Source: Hymenobacter translucens (GTDB lineage Bacteria; Bacteroidota; Bacteroidia; Cytophagales; Hymenobacteraceae). Taken from it: DNA of 64,000 nucleotides. Below, piece after piece: positions 17,424-26,800 of this stretch. The position numbers and the translations under genes were made by a program. Numbering within the stretch: the first letter of the stretch is position 1; the number at the start of each line of letters is the position of its first letter. Under the pieces are notes generated by a model. It had not been told where the DNA came from. It saw only the letters and a list, made by a program, of their open reading frames with translations, and did not search any database. The stretch spans positions 186,001 to 250,000 of the forward strand of contig NZ_JAJERB010000003.1 in assembly GCF_020685205.1 (NCBI RefSeq), given 5' to 3'.

Positions 17424-18206
17424 CTATCCTCTAAGCGCTGACTTCTCCTCTACCCCCAGCCCGAACAGGGCGAAGTCATACTTCACCGGGTCCTGGGCAT
17501 CAAAGCGGCGCAGGTTGGCCGTCAGCTCTTCGGCGGCCTGCCAGTCGACCTTGGGGCGGGAAAGCAAACCCAGTTGCCGGGCCTGGCGCTCTACGTGCAC
17601 ATCGATGGGGCAGATCAGCTCGGCGGGCGAAAGGCGGCGCCAGAGGCCGAAGTCCACGCCCTGCTCGTCGCGGCGGACCATCCAGCGCAGGTACATGTTC
17701 AGCCGTTTGCAGGCCGAGCCCCGGGCGGGCGTGGCTACGTGCTTGCGGGTGCGCGGCGGGGCATCGGGCAAACGGAAGAACAGGCGGTGGAAGCTCTCGA
17801 GCCGCTCCTTTTGGCTGGTGCCGTGCAGAAAAGCTGCTTCGAGTGAGTCCTGCTGCTGGTAGTGCCCGCGCAGCCAGTGCACGAAGTACAAAAGGTCGGT
17901 GTCGCAGAACGTGCGGTGGCAGAAGCCCAGCAGCTTTTTCAGGTCCTCGTCCTCATGCTGCGTTACAAACTCGTAGGGCGCGTCATCCATCCGGGCCAGC
18001 AGCTCGGTGGTTTTCTGCACGATGGTCTTGCGCTGCCCCCAGGCCAGCAGGGCCGCAAACAGCCCGCTGATTTCCACGTCCTGGAGGCGGGAAAACCGGT
18101 GGGGAATGCTGATGGGGTCGGCCGCAATAAAGCCCGGCTGGTTGTAGCGCCGGTACCGCTCTTCGAGCAGCCGGCCTACTTCGGCCTCGTTCGCAAAGCT
18201 CGGCAC
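17424..18206 (-). CDS. TIGR02757 (DUF2400) family protein
   Basis: 260-residue protein of a family widespread in Bacteroidetes and of unknown function. Recognised by the FAALLAWGQRKTI, CHRTFCDTDLLYFVHWLR, FFRLPDAPPRTRKHVATPARGSACKRLNMYLRWMVR and SPAELICPIDVHVERQARQLGLL segments. The helical pattern near the C-terminus (ICPIDVHVERQAR) recalls HhH-GPD DNA glycosylases, to which the family has been compared. It starts one base after the stop of the LysM gene, so the two are probably cotranscribed. Confidence 0.88.
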   Translation of the reverse strand: MPSFANEAEVGRLLEERYRRYNQPGFIAADPISIPHRFSRLQDVEISGLFAALLAWGQRKTIVQKTTELLARMDDAPYEFVTQHEDEDLKKLLGFCHRTFCDTDLLYFVHWLRGHYQQQDSLEAAFLHGTSQKERLESFHRLFFRLPDAPPRTRKHVATPARGSACKRLNMYLRWMVRRDEQGVDFGLWRRLSPAELICPIDVHVERQARQLGLLSRPKVDWQAAEELTANLRRFDAQDPVKYDFALFGLGVEEKSALRG

Positions 18207-18207
18207 G

Positions 18208-19230
18208 CTACGGCACGTAGGACGTTTCGACGCGGAAGCGGGCGTCGGGGCTGGCCAGCTTCTGCACGGCCCGGCGGGAAAGGCGGATCAGCACGTTGCT
18301 GTTTTCGCCGGTGTCGGGCAGGGGCCCGATGACGCGCACGTACACCGACTGCCCGTTCATGATGTTGCGCACCTGCATGATGGTACCCACCGCCGCGGTT
18401 TTGTGCAGGGCCAGGTACTTGTCGGTTATGTTGCCTTCAATCACGGCGGCCAGGCCGCTTTCGGTGGTGCGGTGCACAATTTCACTGGCCCGGGTGGGAG
18501 CCGCCTCCGCTTCCTTCTCCTTGTCGGCGGGAGCCGGCGTTACGGTGGCTATAACTTCCTTTTCCTTTTCGCGTGGCGTTTCCCTGGGCTGGGGCTGCTC
18601 CTTGGGGCGGTCCGGCTCGTCGTCGCGCTCGGGGCGGGAAGCCGGGGCCACCGGGGCCACCTTGGCCGGGGCTGCCGCAACGGCTGCCGGCGACTTGCCC
18701 GTGCCGGGAGCGGGAATAATAATCAACGTCTGCCCCAGGCGCAGGCTACCATCTGCGGGCAGGCGGTTGAGTTCCTTCAGGTCGTCGGGCGTCACGCCAA
18801 AGCGGCGGGCCACGGCGAAGAGCGACTGGCCTTTCTCTACTTTATACACCTTGTTGCCCTGGGCATCGGTGGTCAGGCCCTTGGTGCTGTTTCCGGTGGC
18901 CCCGGGGGCAGCGGCAGGTGCCGCGGCGGTTTTGGGAGCCGGGGTAGGCGTATTCAGCACCACCCGGTTGCGGGGCACGAGGACAACCTGGCCCGCTGCC
19001 AGGGCACCGGCCAGCTTGGGATTGAGTTCCACGATCTGGTCGACGGGAACCTTGTACTTGCGGGAAATGCCATAAAGCGTTTCGCCGGGAGCGACCTTGT
19101 GCTTGATCAGCACTTTGTTGCCCCGGTATTCCACCCCGATCGAGTCGGGCGGCAGCACGGTGAAGGAAGCGGCAGAAGCAGAAAAGCTGGTGAAGGCCAG
19201 CGTGGCAAACAGAAACGAGAATCGGTTCAT
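18208..19230 (-). CDS. LysM protein with RlpA-like double-psi barrel C-terminus
   Basis: 340-residue periplasmic peptidoglycan-binding protein. A signal peptide (residues 1-19) is followed by LysM 1 (about 42-86, IKHKVAPGETLYGISRKYKV) and LysM 2 (about 127-173, YKVEKGQSLFAVARRFGV). Then comes a long Ala/Pro/Lys/Glu linker and a C-terminal domain (about 250-340). Its AAVGTIMQVRNIMNGQSVYVRVIG and NVLIRLSRRAVQKL segments match RlpA-type double-psi beta barrels. The catalytic Asp of RlpA lytic transglycosylases is not evident, so binding rather than cleavage is likely. The start at 19230 opens on the signal peptide. Confidence 0.87.
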   Translation of the reverse strand: MNRFSFLFATLAFTSFSASAASFTVLPPDSIGVEYRGNKVLIKHKVAPGETLYGISRKYKVPVDQIVELNPKLAGALAAGQVVLVPRNRVVLNTPTPAPKTAAAPAAAPGATGNSTKGLTTDAQGNKVYKVEKGQSLFAVARRFGVTPDDLKELNRLPADGSLRLGQTLIIIPAPGTGKSPAAVAAAPAKVAPVAPASRPERDDEPDRPKEQPQPRETPREKEKEVIATVTPAPADKEKEAEAAPTRASEIVHRTTESGLAAVIEGNITDKYLALHKTAAVGTIMQVRNIMNGQSVYVRVIGPLPDTGENSNVLIRLSRRAVQKLASPDARFRVETSYVP

Positions 19231-19450
19231 AGAGGCGGTTTGCGGGATGTTAACAGCGAGCGGCGAAAAAGAGGCCGGCAATACGCTCCGAACGGGTAAT
19301 TACAGCCGAAAGATAAAATATTCCCCGCCGTTTGCGGCCATTTTGGTGGTGCGAATGCCAAAACCCGCGGTTTCGGCCACGTTTCTGCCGTAATTCCCGC
19401 CCTGGTTGCCCCTTGGGGCTTTCACTCCTCGCCCGCATCTTCCTGCTCTT

Positions 19451-20203
19451 ATGGTCAACGCCATCGGTATTATCCCCGCCCGCTACGCCTCCACCCGCCT
19501 GCCCGGCAAGCCGTTGGTTGACCTGGGCGGTAAATCCATGATTCAGCGCGTGGTGGAGCAGGCCCGGCAGGCAAACCTCAGTCGGGTGGTGGTGGCCACC
19601 GACGATGCGCGCATTCTCGACCACGTACTGGGCTTCGGCGGCGAGGCCGTGCTGACCAGCCCCGACCACCCCAGCGGCACCGACCGGGTGTTCGATGCCT
19701 ACCAGCAGCTCGGCGTTCCGGTCGACTGCATTATCAACATCCAGGGTGACGAGCCCTTCATTCATCCAACTCAGATCAATGCGCTGGTTGAGTTGTTTGC
19801 CAATGAATCCCGGCCCCAGCTGGCCACGCTCGTCAAGCCGGTCGTCAGCGCCGAGGAGCTGCACAGCCCCCATATGCCCAAGGTTGTGCTCGACCGGCAG
19901 GGCTACGCGCTGTACTTCAGCCGCCACCCCCTGCCCTACCAGCGCCAGCACCCGCCCGAAGCCTGGCTTGACCATCACCGTTACCTGCGCCACATCGGCC
20001 TCTACGCCTACCGCCCCGACATCCTGGCGGAAATCACGCGCCTGCCTCCCTCGTCCCTGGAGCTGGCGGAAAGCCTGGAGCAGCTGCGCTGGCTTGAGCA
20101 CGGCTACCGCATCCTGACCGCCGAAACCGAGCTGGCTACCCTCGGCATCGATACGCCCGAGGACGTAGAGCGAGCCTTAATTCAATTAAGAATTAAGAAT
20201 TAA
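19451..20203 (+). CDS. kdsB: 3-deoxy-manno-octulosonate cytidylyltransferase
   Basis: Cytoplasmic enzyme that activates Kdo with CTP to CMP-Kdo for lipopolysaccharide core synthesis. 250 residues, close to E. coli KdsB (248). Visible: IIPARYASTRLPGKPL (N-terminal nucleotide loop), VVATDDARI, TSPDHPSGTDRV, NIQGDEPFI (metal and substrate site) and the RHIGLYAYRPDIL segment. Start ATG at 19451 (VNAIGIIPAR). The last residues (LRIKN) are encoded by heptad repeat D, which has invaded or replaced the original 3' end; its TAA falls inside the third repeat unit. Confidence 0.96.
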   Translation: MVNAIGIIPARYASTRLPGKPLVDLGGKSMIQRVVEQARQANLSRVVVATDDARILDHVLGFGGEAVLTSPDHPSGTDRVFDAYQQLGVPVDCIINIQGDEPFIHPTQINALVELFANESRPQLATLVKPVVSAEELHSPHMPKVVLDRQGYALYFSRHPLPYQRQHPPEAWLDHHRYLRHIGLYAYRPDILAEITRLPPSSLELAESLEQLRWLEHGYRILTAETELATLGIDTPEDVERALIQLRIKN

Positions 20204-20298
20204 GAATTAAGAATTAAGAATTAAGAATTTGGTACTCGACTGGAAACGCAGGGTTGCCAAAGTATCACTTCTTAATTATTCATTACTAATTATTATTT
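20184..20298. repeat. Heptad repeat pair D, perfect left arm
   Basis: Left arm: six exact AATTAAG units in tandem (20184-20225) plus AATTTGG. Right arm, degenerate and complementary in sense: CTTAATT, ATTCATT, ACTAATT, ATTATTT (20271-20298). It lies between the convergent kdsB and oxidoreductase genes. The left arm supplies the kdsB stop codon. Confidence 0.92.
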
Positions 20299-20301
20299 AC
20301 T

Positions 20302-21324
20302 TCAGCGCAGCTGAGGAGCTACACGGGTGCCCAGCAGTTCGATGGACCGGGTAAGCTTTTCGTGGGGCAGGGTGGCGACGTCGAGCTGGAACGTAACCCG
20401 GCTGATGCCGCCCAGCGCCTCGCTGTGGCGCAGGATCTTGGCACCCACTTCCTCGGGACTGCCGACCAGCAGCGCGCCCAGCGGGCCGGCCTGGGCATCA
20501 AACTGCGGTTGGGTAACCGGCATTCCGCCCCGCTCCCGGGCCCGCTTGCTGAAGGTGCGCGCGTAGCCGGGGTAAAAGTCCTCGACGGCCTGCTCGGTGG
20601 TTTCGGCCACGTAGCCCAGAGAGTGTAAGCCCACCTGCAGGGCTTCGGGCGCATGTCCGGCCCGGCGCCCGGCTTCCCGGTACAGGTCAATCAGCGGCCG
20701 GAACCGGTGCGTTTCGCCCCCGATAATGGCGACCATCAGCGGCAAACCCAGGGCCCCGGCCCGCACGAATGACTGCGGCGTACCGCCCACGCCCAGCCAG
20801 ATGGGAAACGGCTGCTGTACCGGCCGTGGATACACGCCCTGACCGGTCAGCGCCGGCCGGAACCGGCCCGACCAGTGCACGTGCTCCTGGTCGCGCACCT
20901 GAAGCAGCAAATCCAGCTTTTCGGCGAACAGGGCGTCGTAGTCTTCCAGATCGTAGCCAAACAGCGGAAACGCTTCGATGGACGAGCCCCGGCCCACTAC
21001 CAGCTCGGCCCGGCCCTGGGAAATCAGGTCGAGGGTGGCAAACTGCTGGAACACCCGTACCGGGTCGGCGGCGCTGAGCACCGTCACGGCGCTGGTCAGG
21101 CGAATACGGCTGGTGCGGGCGGCCGCGGCGGCCAGGATGACGGCCGTTGCCGAGTCGAGGTATTCCGGGCGGTGGTGCTCCCCGATGCCGAACACGTCGA
21201 GGCCAACCTGCTCGGCCAGCACAATCCGGTCGAGCAGCTCCTGCATGGCGTCGGCGCCCCGCAGGGTCGTGCCGGTGCCGTTATCCAGCAGGGCGGCCGC
21301 GAAGGAGTCAATTCCGATTTCCAT
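20302..21324 (-). CDS. LLM-class (luciferase-like) flavin-dependent oxidoreductase
   Basis: 340-residue TIM-barrel monooxygenase of the bacterial luciferase superfamily, using FMN or F420-type flavin. Visible: EQVGLDVFGIGEHHRPEYLDS near the N-terminus, the nonprolyl-cis region RIRLTSAVTVLSAADPVRVFQQFATLDLISQGRAELVVGRGS, and PFPIWLGVGGTPQSFVRA. Length is normal for the family. Substrate unknown. It is convergent with kdsB, its 3' end abutting heptad repeat D. Confidence 0.9.
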   Translation of the reverse strand: MEIGIDSFAAALLDNGTGTTLRGADAMQELLDRIVLAEQVGLDVFGIGEHHRPEYLDSATAVILAAAAARTSRIRLTSAVTVLSAADPVRVFQQFATLDLISQGRAELVVGRGSSIEAFPLFGYDLEDYDALFAEKLDLLLQVRDQEHVHWSGRFRPALTGQGVYPRPVQQPFPIWLGVGGTPQSFVRAGALGLPLMVAIIGGETHRFRPLIDLYREAGRRAGHAPEALQVGLHSLGYVAETTEQAVEDFYPGYARTFSKRARERGGMPVTQPQFDAQAGPLGALLVGSPEEVGAKILRHSEALGGISRVTFQLDVATLPHEKLTRSIELLGTRVAPQLR

Positions 21325-21410
21325 GATATGCTGTTTTAAGCTAATTTCTGCGTGCGGGTTTCAATAGCCGGGGGTTAATCGAAGGGTGCCTTAGCCAAAC
21401 CAAAGGCGGT

Positions 21411-21434
21411 CATTCCGAGCGTAGCCGAGGAATG
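21411..21434. repeat. Short palindromic REP-like element
   Basis: CATTCCGAGC, then GTAGCCGAGGAATG, forms an imperfect hairpin (CATTCC/GGAATG outer stem). It lies in the gap between two genes and resembles the dispersed CATTCCGAGCG-type intergenic palindromes of Bacteroidetes genomes. Only one copy is in this window. Confidence 0.55.
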
Positions 21435-21456
21435 CCGATTTTCCAACATAATGATT

Positions 21457-21792
21457 TCAGCCCCCGGCTTTCTTGGCCTTGTAACCCGCCTTGAGGAGCA
21501 CGTCGAGCACCTTGTCGCGGAAGTCGCCCTGAATCAGGATTTCCCCGTCCTTGACGTTGCCGCCCACGGCGCACTTGGTTTTGAGCAGCTTGCCCAGGGT
21601 CTGCAGGTCCTCGTCCTTGCCTACGAAGCCGGTGATGAGCGTGACCTGCTTGCCGCCCCGGCTTTTCTTGTCGAGCTGCACGCGCAGGTTCTGCTGCTGG
21701 GGCGGCAGCGTAACGGCTTCTTCGCCCCCGGTCTGCTGGTATTCAAAGTCGGGGTTTGTCGAGTAAACAACCCCTTCGCGCCGGTTCTTCAT
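21457..21792 (-). CDS. SUI1/YciH-like translation initiation factor
   Basis: 111-residue protein with a SUI1 (eIF1-like) domain: [62 protein letters not shown]. Bacterial YciH-type proteins influence start-codon discrimination; the role in Bacteroidetes is untested. The basic first 40 residues precede the domain. The ATG at 21792 (MKNRREG) gives the usual length; a frame extension to 21888 has no family support. Confidence 0.9.
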   Translation of the reverse strand: MKNRREGVVYSTNPDFEYQQTGGEEAVTLPPQQQNLRVQLDKKSRGGKQVTLITGFVGKDEDLQTLGKLLKTKCAVGGNVKDGEILIQGDFRDKVLDVLLKAGYKAKKAGG

Positions 21793-21925
21793 AAGGTCTG
21801 TTTTGGGAGAGTATAGCGTTCTGCTTTTCTTTTTCAGTCGTGGTTGCTGGAACAGCAAAGGGGGCGTTTCTGATTCCGTGCACTCCATTTAAGGCTTCCC
21901 TCGCACGGATACCTGCACCGCTCCC

Positions 21926-22795
21926 TTAAACCGCTACCTCCAGCTCCAGGTGCGTGAGCGTCACCTCGTATTCCTGGGCGTCGGCCACGTAGTCGCCGTC
22001 GACGTGGAAGCCGATGGGCGCGGCAGCCCGGACCAGCACGTGGCGGGTGGTGTGGTAAACAGCGGCCTTGGAAGCGGGCAGATTACCGAGGGCCAGCCCC
22101 AGGCTTACCCGCAGCGCCCGGGTTACGGGCAGGGCATCAATCAGGCAGAGGTCGAGCAGCCCGTCCCGGACGTCGGCCAGAGGCGCGATGTAGGCATTGT
22201 TGCCGTACTGGGCCGCATTGGCAAAGGCCAGCACGTAGCAGTCGGTTTCAAAGGTCTGCTCGTTGAGCGTAACGGTAACCGGCGTGGGCTGGTAGGTGCG
22301 GTACTCGCGCAGCGCCACCTTCACGTAAGTGCTCAGGCCCCGGGTGCCGGCCGAAGCAAACATCTTGCTCACGTGGGCGTCGAAGCCCAGGCCCGCGGTG
22401 CAGAAAAACGCCCGCCCGTTGATGCGGCCCACGTCAATCTGCTGAAAGGTGGGCGCCGCCATTCGCTGCACGGCCCCGGCCAGCGTAAGGGGCACTTCCA
22501 GGTGGCGGGCCAGGCCGTTGCCCGAGCCCCGGGGCACGATGCCCAGCGCCGCCTGTGTACCCAGCAGCCCGCAGGCTACCTCGTTCACCGTCCCATCCCC
22601 GCCGACCGCGGCCACGATGCGGAACCCGGCCCGGGCAGCGGCCCGGGCCAGCTCGGTGGCGTGCCCGGCAGCCGCCGTCAGCTGGATTTCGTACTCCACC
22701 CCGGCCTCTTCAGCGGCGGCAGCCAGCAGCGCGGGCACGTCCTGCTGCCGGTTGGTGCCCGACATGGGGTTTAAGATAAAGCAGATGCGGGCCAT
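21926..22795 (-). CDS. YegS/BmrU/DgkB-family lipid kinase
   Basis: 289-residue diacylglycerol-kinase-fold protein that phosphorylates a lipid such as diacylglycerol. Visible: FILNPMSG at the N-terminus, the nucleotide-binding VAAVGGDGTVNEVACGL, LGIVPRGSGNGLARHL, and the C-terminal beta domain with HVDGDYV. Length is standard. It lies between the SUI1-like gene and the gap terminator, probably its own transcription unit. Confidence 0.92.
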   Translation of the reverse strand: MARICFILNPMSGTNRQQDVPALLAAAAEEAGVEYEIQLTAAAGHATELARAAARAGFRIVAAVGGDGTVNEVACGLLGTQAALGIVPRGSGNGLARHLEVPLTLAGAVQRMAAPTFQQIDVGRINGRAFFCTAGLGFDAHVSKMFASAGTRGLSTYVKVALREYRTYQPTPVTVTLNEQTFETDCYVLAFANAAQYGNNAYIAPLADVRDGLLDLCLIDALPVTRALRVSLGLALGNLPASKAAVYHTTRHVLVRAAAPIGFHVDGDYVADAQEYEVTLTHLELEVAV

Positions 22796-22842
22796 AGGGA
22801 GATAAGGGTACGGGGAACTGCATGGTACGGGCGGCGCAAAAA

Positions 22843-22876
22843 GAAAGCCTACCCGGACCGGGCAGGCTTTCCTTTT
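22843..22876 (-). terminator. Terminator of gapA
   Basis: On the minus strand, an AAAGCCTgCCCgg/ccGGGtAGGCTTT hairpin followed by a T-rich run (TTTCTTTTT). It starts about 25 bases past the GAPDH stop codon. Confidence 0.88.
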
Positions 22877-22897
22877 ACTTTCAGCAGCGTCCGAAGA

Positions 22898-23920
<1,023 letters not shown>

Positions 23921-24097
23921 TTAACGGCCCTGCGCGGGACCGGGGTTGGGAAACGCGGAGCGAAGGTACGGGGTGGGTATATAACCGCCAAATCGGGCCT
24001 GATTTAGCAAGCCCGACCGTATAGCGGGCCGTTACTTTTTTCGTCAGCCGGCGCTTTTCTCCCGTAGAAACCGGCATTACGACCATTTATCCGCCCG

Positions 24098-26290
24098 ATG
24101 CCCCGCACCCTTATCGTTTCCAACCGCCTCCCTACCAAAGCCCAGCGCACCGAGGCCGGTGTGTCGTTCACGCCCAGTGAGGGCGGCCTGGCCACCGGCC
24201 TGGGCTCGATCTACAAAGCCAACGACGGGCAGTGGATCGGCTGGCCCGGCCTCTACCTCGACTCCGAAGCCGAGGAAGCCCAGGTAACCGAGGAGCTGCG
24301 CGCCGACAGCATGACGCCGGTGTTCCTGACCGAAACTGAAATCAAGGAATTTTACGAGGGCTTCAGCAACGAAACGCTCTGGCCTACCTTCCACTACTTC
24401 GCGCAGTACGCGGTCTACGACCAGCAGTACTGGGAATCGTACGTGGCCGTAAACGAGAAATTCTGCCGGGCCGTGCTGGCCGTGGCTCACCCCGACGACA
24501 CCATCTGGGTGCACGACTACCAGCTTTTGCTGCTGCCCCAGCTGCTGCGCAAGGCCCTGCCCGAAGCCAGCATCGGCTTTTTCCTGCATATCCCCTTCCC
24601 TTCCCAGGAAATCCTGCGGGTGCTGCCCTGGCGCACCCAGCTGCTGGAAGGTATGCTCGGGGCCGACCTGATCGGCTTTCACACCTTTGGCTACATGCGC
24701 CACTTCCTGAGCTCGGTGCACCAGCTGCTGGGCTTTGCCAACCAGAACGGGCTCATTGATGCCGGCTCCCGCTCGGTGCAGGTCGACGCCTTCCCGATGG
24801 GCATTGACTACGACAAGTACGCGCAGCTGGCGACGACGCCCGAAACCAAGGCTGTTCTCGAAACCTACCGCCAGGCGTTGCAGACGCCCCACGTCATCCT
24901 GAGCATCGACCGCCTCGACTACACCAAGGGTATTGCCGAGCGCCTGCGGGCGTTTGAGCTGCTGCTCAAGCGCTACCCCGAGCTGTGCGAGCAGGTGTGC
25001 CTGCTGATGGTCGTGGTGCCTTCCCGCGACCAGGTGGAGAAGTACAAGGAGCTGAAAGAGGAAATCGACGAGCTGGTAGGCCGCATCAACGGCACCTACC
25101 GCACCCTTACCTGGAACCCGATTCAGTACTTCTACCGCTCGTTTTCCCTCGAGGAGCTGTCGGCCATGTACTGCGTGGCCGACGTGGCCCTCGTCACGCC
25201 TATGCGCGACGGCATGAACCTGGTCGCCAAGGAGTTCGTAGCCAGCCAGACCCAGCAGCGTGGGGTATTGATTCTAAGCGAGCGGGCCGGGGCCGCCCGG
25301 GAGCTGTCCGACGCCCTCATCATCAACCCCACCGATACCAGTCAGCTCGCCGACACCATGCGCGAAGCCCTGGCGATGCCCGAGGAAGAGCAGATCCAGC
25401 GGATGAGCGCCATGCAGGAGCTCGTGCAGCGCTACAACGTGCACCACTGGGTGCAGCTGTTCATGGACCGCCTGCAGTACATCAAGCTCAAGCAGCAGAC
25501 TCTGGCTACGTTTGAGCTCGACGAAGCCGCCCGGAGCGCGTTGGTACAGGGCTATGGGCAGGCAGGAAAACGCCTGCTCTTCCTGGATTACGACGGCACG
25601 CTGGTCGGCTTTAACCGCGCCCCCCAGCGGGCCCGCCCCGACCAGGAGCTGCTTCAGCTGCTGACGGATCTGGCCGCCGACGAGCGGAACCGCGTGGTGG
25701 TCATCAGCGGGCGCGACCGGCAGACCCTGGCGCAGTGGCTGGGCCACCTGCCCATCGACCTGATCTGTGAGCACGGGGCCTGGCTGCGCCCCCGGGGCGA
25801 GGAATGGACCACGATTCAGCCGTTGAACAGCCTCTGGAAACGGGAAATCCGCCCGCTGCTGGAGCTGCACGTCGACCGCACGGCCGGGGCGTTTATCGAG
25901 GAAAAGGAATTTTCCCTGGCCTGGCACTACCGCCGCGTCGATGCTGACCTGGGCGAGCTGCGCTCCCGGGAGCTGAGCAACCACCTGCACTTTCTGGCCT
26001 CGAACACCGACCTGCAGGTACTGGAAGGCAACAAGGTGGTAGAAGTGAAGAATGCCGGCGTGCACAAGGGCGCCGCCACGGCCCGCTGGGTCGACACCTA
26101 CCCGGCCGACTTCATCCTGGCCCTCGGTGACGACCGGACCGACGAGGACATTTTCCGGGCCCTTCCCGACTCGGCTTATACCATCAAGGTCGGCCAGACC
26201 GTCCGCTCCCTGGCCCGCTACCACGTCACCGACTGGCAGGCCGTGCGCGTTCTGCTGCGGGAGTTAGCTGATTCAGCTGCTGGCCAATAG
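24098..26290 (+). CDS. otsAB: Bifunctional trehalose-6-phosphate synthase/phosphatase
   Basis: 730-residue fusion that makes trehalose from UDP-glucose (or GDP-glucose) and glucose 6-phosphate. The GT20 synthase domain (about 1-465) shows SNRLP, EGGLATGL, WPGLYLD, VHDYQLLLLPQLLRK, IGFFLHIPFPSQE, DRLDYTKGI and the TPMRDGMNLVAKEF segment. The C-terminal HAD phosphatase (about 485-730) begins with FLDYDGTLVGF (nucleophile Asp) and has VISGRDRQTL, ALGDDRTDEDIF. This domain order matches eukaryotic-like TPS-TPP fusions common in Bacteroidetes. Its last codons and stop lie in heptad repeat E. The neighbouring GH15 gene may act on a related glucoside. Confidence 0.95.
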   Translation: MPRTLIVSNRLPTKAQRTEAGVSFTPSEGGLATGLGSIYKANDGQWIGWPGLYLDSEAEEAQVTEELRADSMTPVFLTETEIKEFYEGFSNETLWPTFHYFAQYAVYDQQYWESYVAVNEKFCRAVLAVAHPDDTIWVHDYQLLLLPQLLRKALPEASIGFFLHIPFPSQEILRVLPWRTQLLEGMLGADLIGFHTFGYMRHFLSSVHQLLGFANQNGLIDAGSRSVQVDAFPMGIDYDKYAQLATTPETKAVLETYRQALQTPHVILSIDRLDYTKGIAERLRAFELLLKRYPELCEQVCLLMVVVPSRDQVEKYKELKEEIDELVGRINGTYRTLTWNPIQYFYRSFSLEELSAMYCVADVALVTPMRDGMNLVAKEFVASQTQQRGVLILSERAGAARELSDALIINPTDTSQLADTMREALAMPEEEQIQRMSAMQELVQRYNVHHWVQLFMDRLQYIKLKQQTLATFELDEAARSALVQGYGQAGKRLLFLDYDGTLVGFNRAPQRARPDQELLQLLTDLAADERNRVVVISGRDRQTLAQWLGHLPIDLICEHGAWLRPRGEEWTTIQPLNSLWKREIRPLLELHVDRTAGAFIEEKEFSLAWHYRRVDADLGELRSRELSNHLHFLASNTDLQVLEGNKVVEVKNAGVHKGAATARWVDTYPADFILALGDDRTDEDIFRALPDSAYTIKVGQTVRSLARYHVTDWQAVRVLLRELADSAAGQ

Positions 26291-26329
26291 CTATTGGCTG
26301 CTAGCTCTCGGCTGATAGCTTTTGCTTCT
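26263..26329. repeat. Heptad repeat E
   Basis: Period-7 units from the tail of otsAB: TGGCCAA (26281-26287), TAGCTAT, TGGCTGC, TAGCTCT, CGGCTGA, TAGCTTT, TGCTTCT (to 26329). The AGCT/GGCT core stays in register. The otsAB TAG stop is the first triplet of the TAGCTAT unit. No clear complementary arm before the next, convergent gene. Confidence 0.75.
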
Positions 26330-26332
26330 TGT

Positions 26333-26800
26333 TTACTCCGAAACCGGGGCTGCCGGGGTGTTGCGGCGGAAGTTGTAGGCCAGGCCCAGCATCGTGCGGA
26401 GGTAGCCGCCGTCGAGGTAGCGGTTGGCGTAGGGCGCCAGCTCAAACACAACCTGAAGGTTGCGGTGGTTGGGCAGGGGCTTGATGCGGGTCCCGAAGGT
26501 GAGCGAGTAGCCGTTGACCAGCGGCAGCTCATTCACCGCGTACAGCGGATTAGTGTTCAAACCCAGGCCGGTATAGTAGTTCACCCAGCTACCCCGCTTC
26601 ACATTCACCACGCCCTGTACTTCCACGTTCACGTTGGAAATAAAGGTGTTGGTTTCCAGATTCAGTCCGCCCCACACCCGCCGCTCGGTATCGGAGCTGA
26701 CGCCCAGCACCGACTGAAACGGGAAGTACGTGACGGCCACCTGCGCAGCCGCCGACTGGCTGACGACCAGACCAGTCAAAAGAAGAAGCACTCTTGTCAT
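26333..26800 (-). CDS. Small outer-membrane beta-barrel-like protein
   Basis: 155-residue exported protein. A signal peptide (LLLLTGLVVSQSAAAQ) is followed by about eight alternating strands (VAVTYFPFQSVLGV, VWGGLNLETNTF, VNVEVQGVVNV, YYTGLGLNTNPLY and so on to MLGLAYNF). The size is that of 8-stranded barrels. Its ATG overlaps the stop codon of the GH10 xylanase gene (TAATG), so the two are translationally coupled. Role unknown; perhaps envelope function linked to the xylanase. Confidence 0.78.
   Translation of the reverse strand: MTRVLLLLTGLVVSQSAAAQVAVTYFPFQSVLGVSSDTERRVWGGLNLETNTFISNVNVEVQGVVNVKRGSWVNYYTGLGLNTNPLYAVNELPLVNGYSLTFGTRIKPLPNHRNLQVVFELAPYANRYLDGGYLRTMLGLAYNFRRNTPAAPVSE

Noticed and set aside
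20184..20298. CRISPR-like array
   Set aside because: Units are 7 bases without spacers; no cas genes anywhere in the window.
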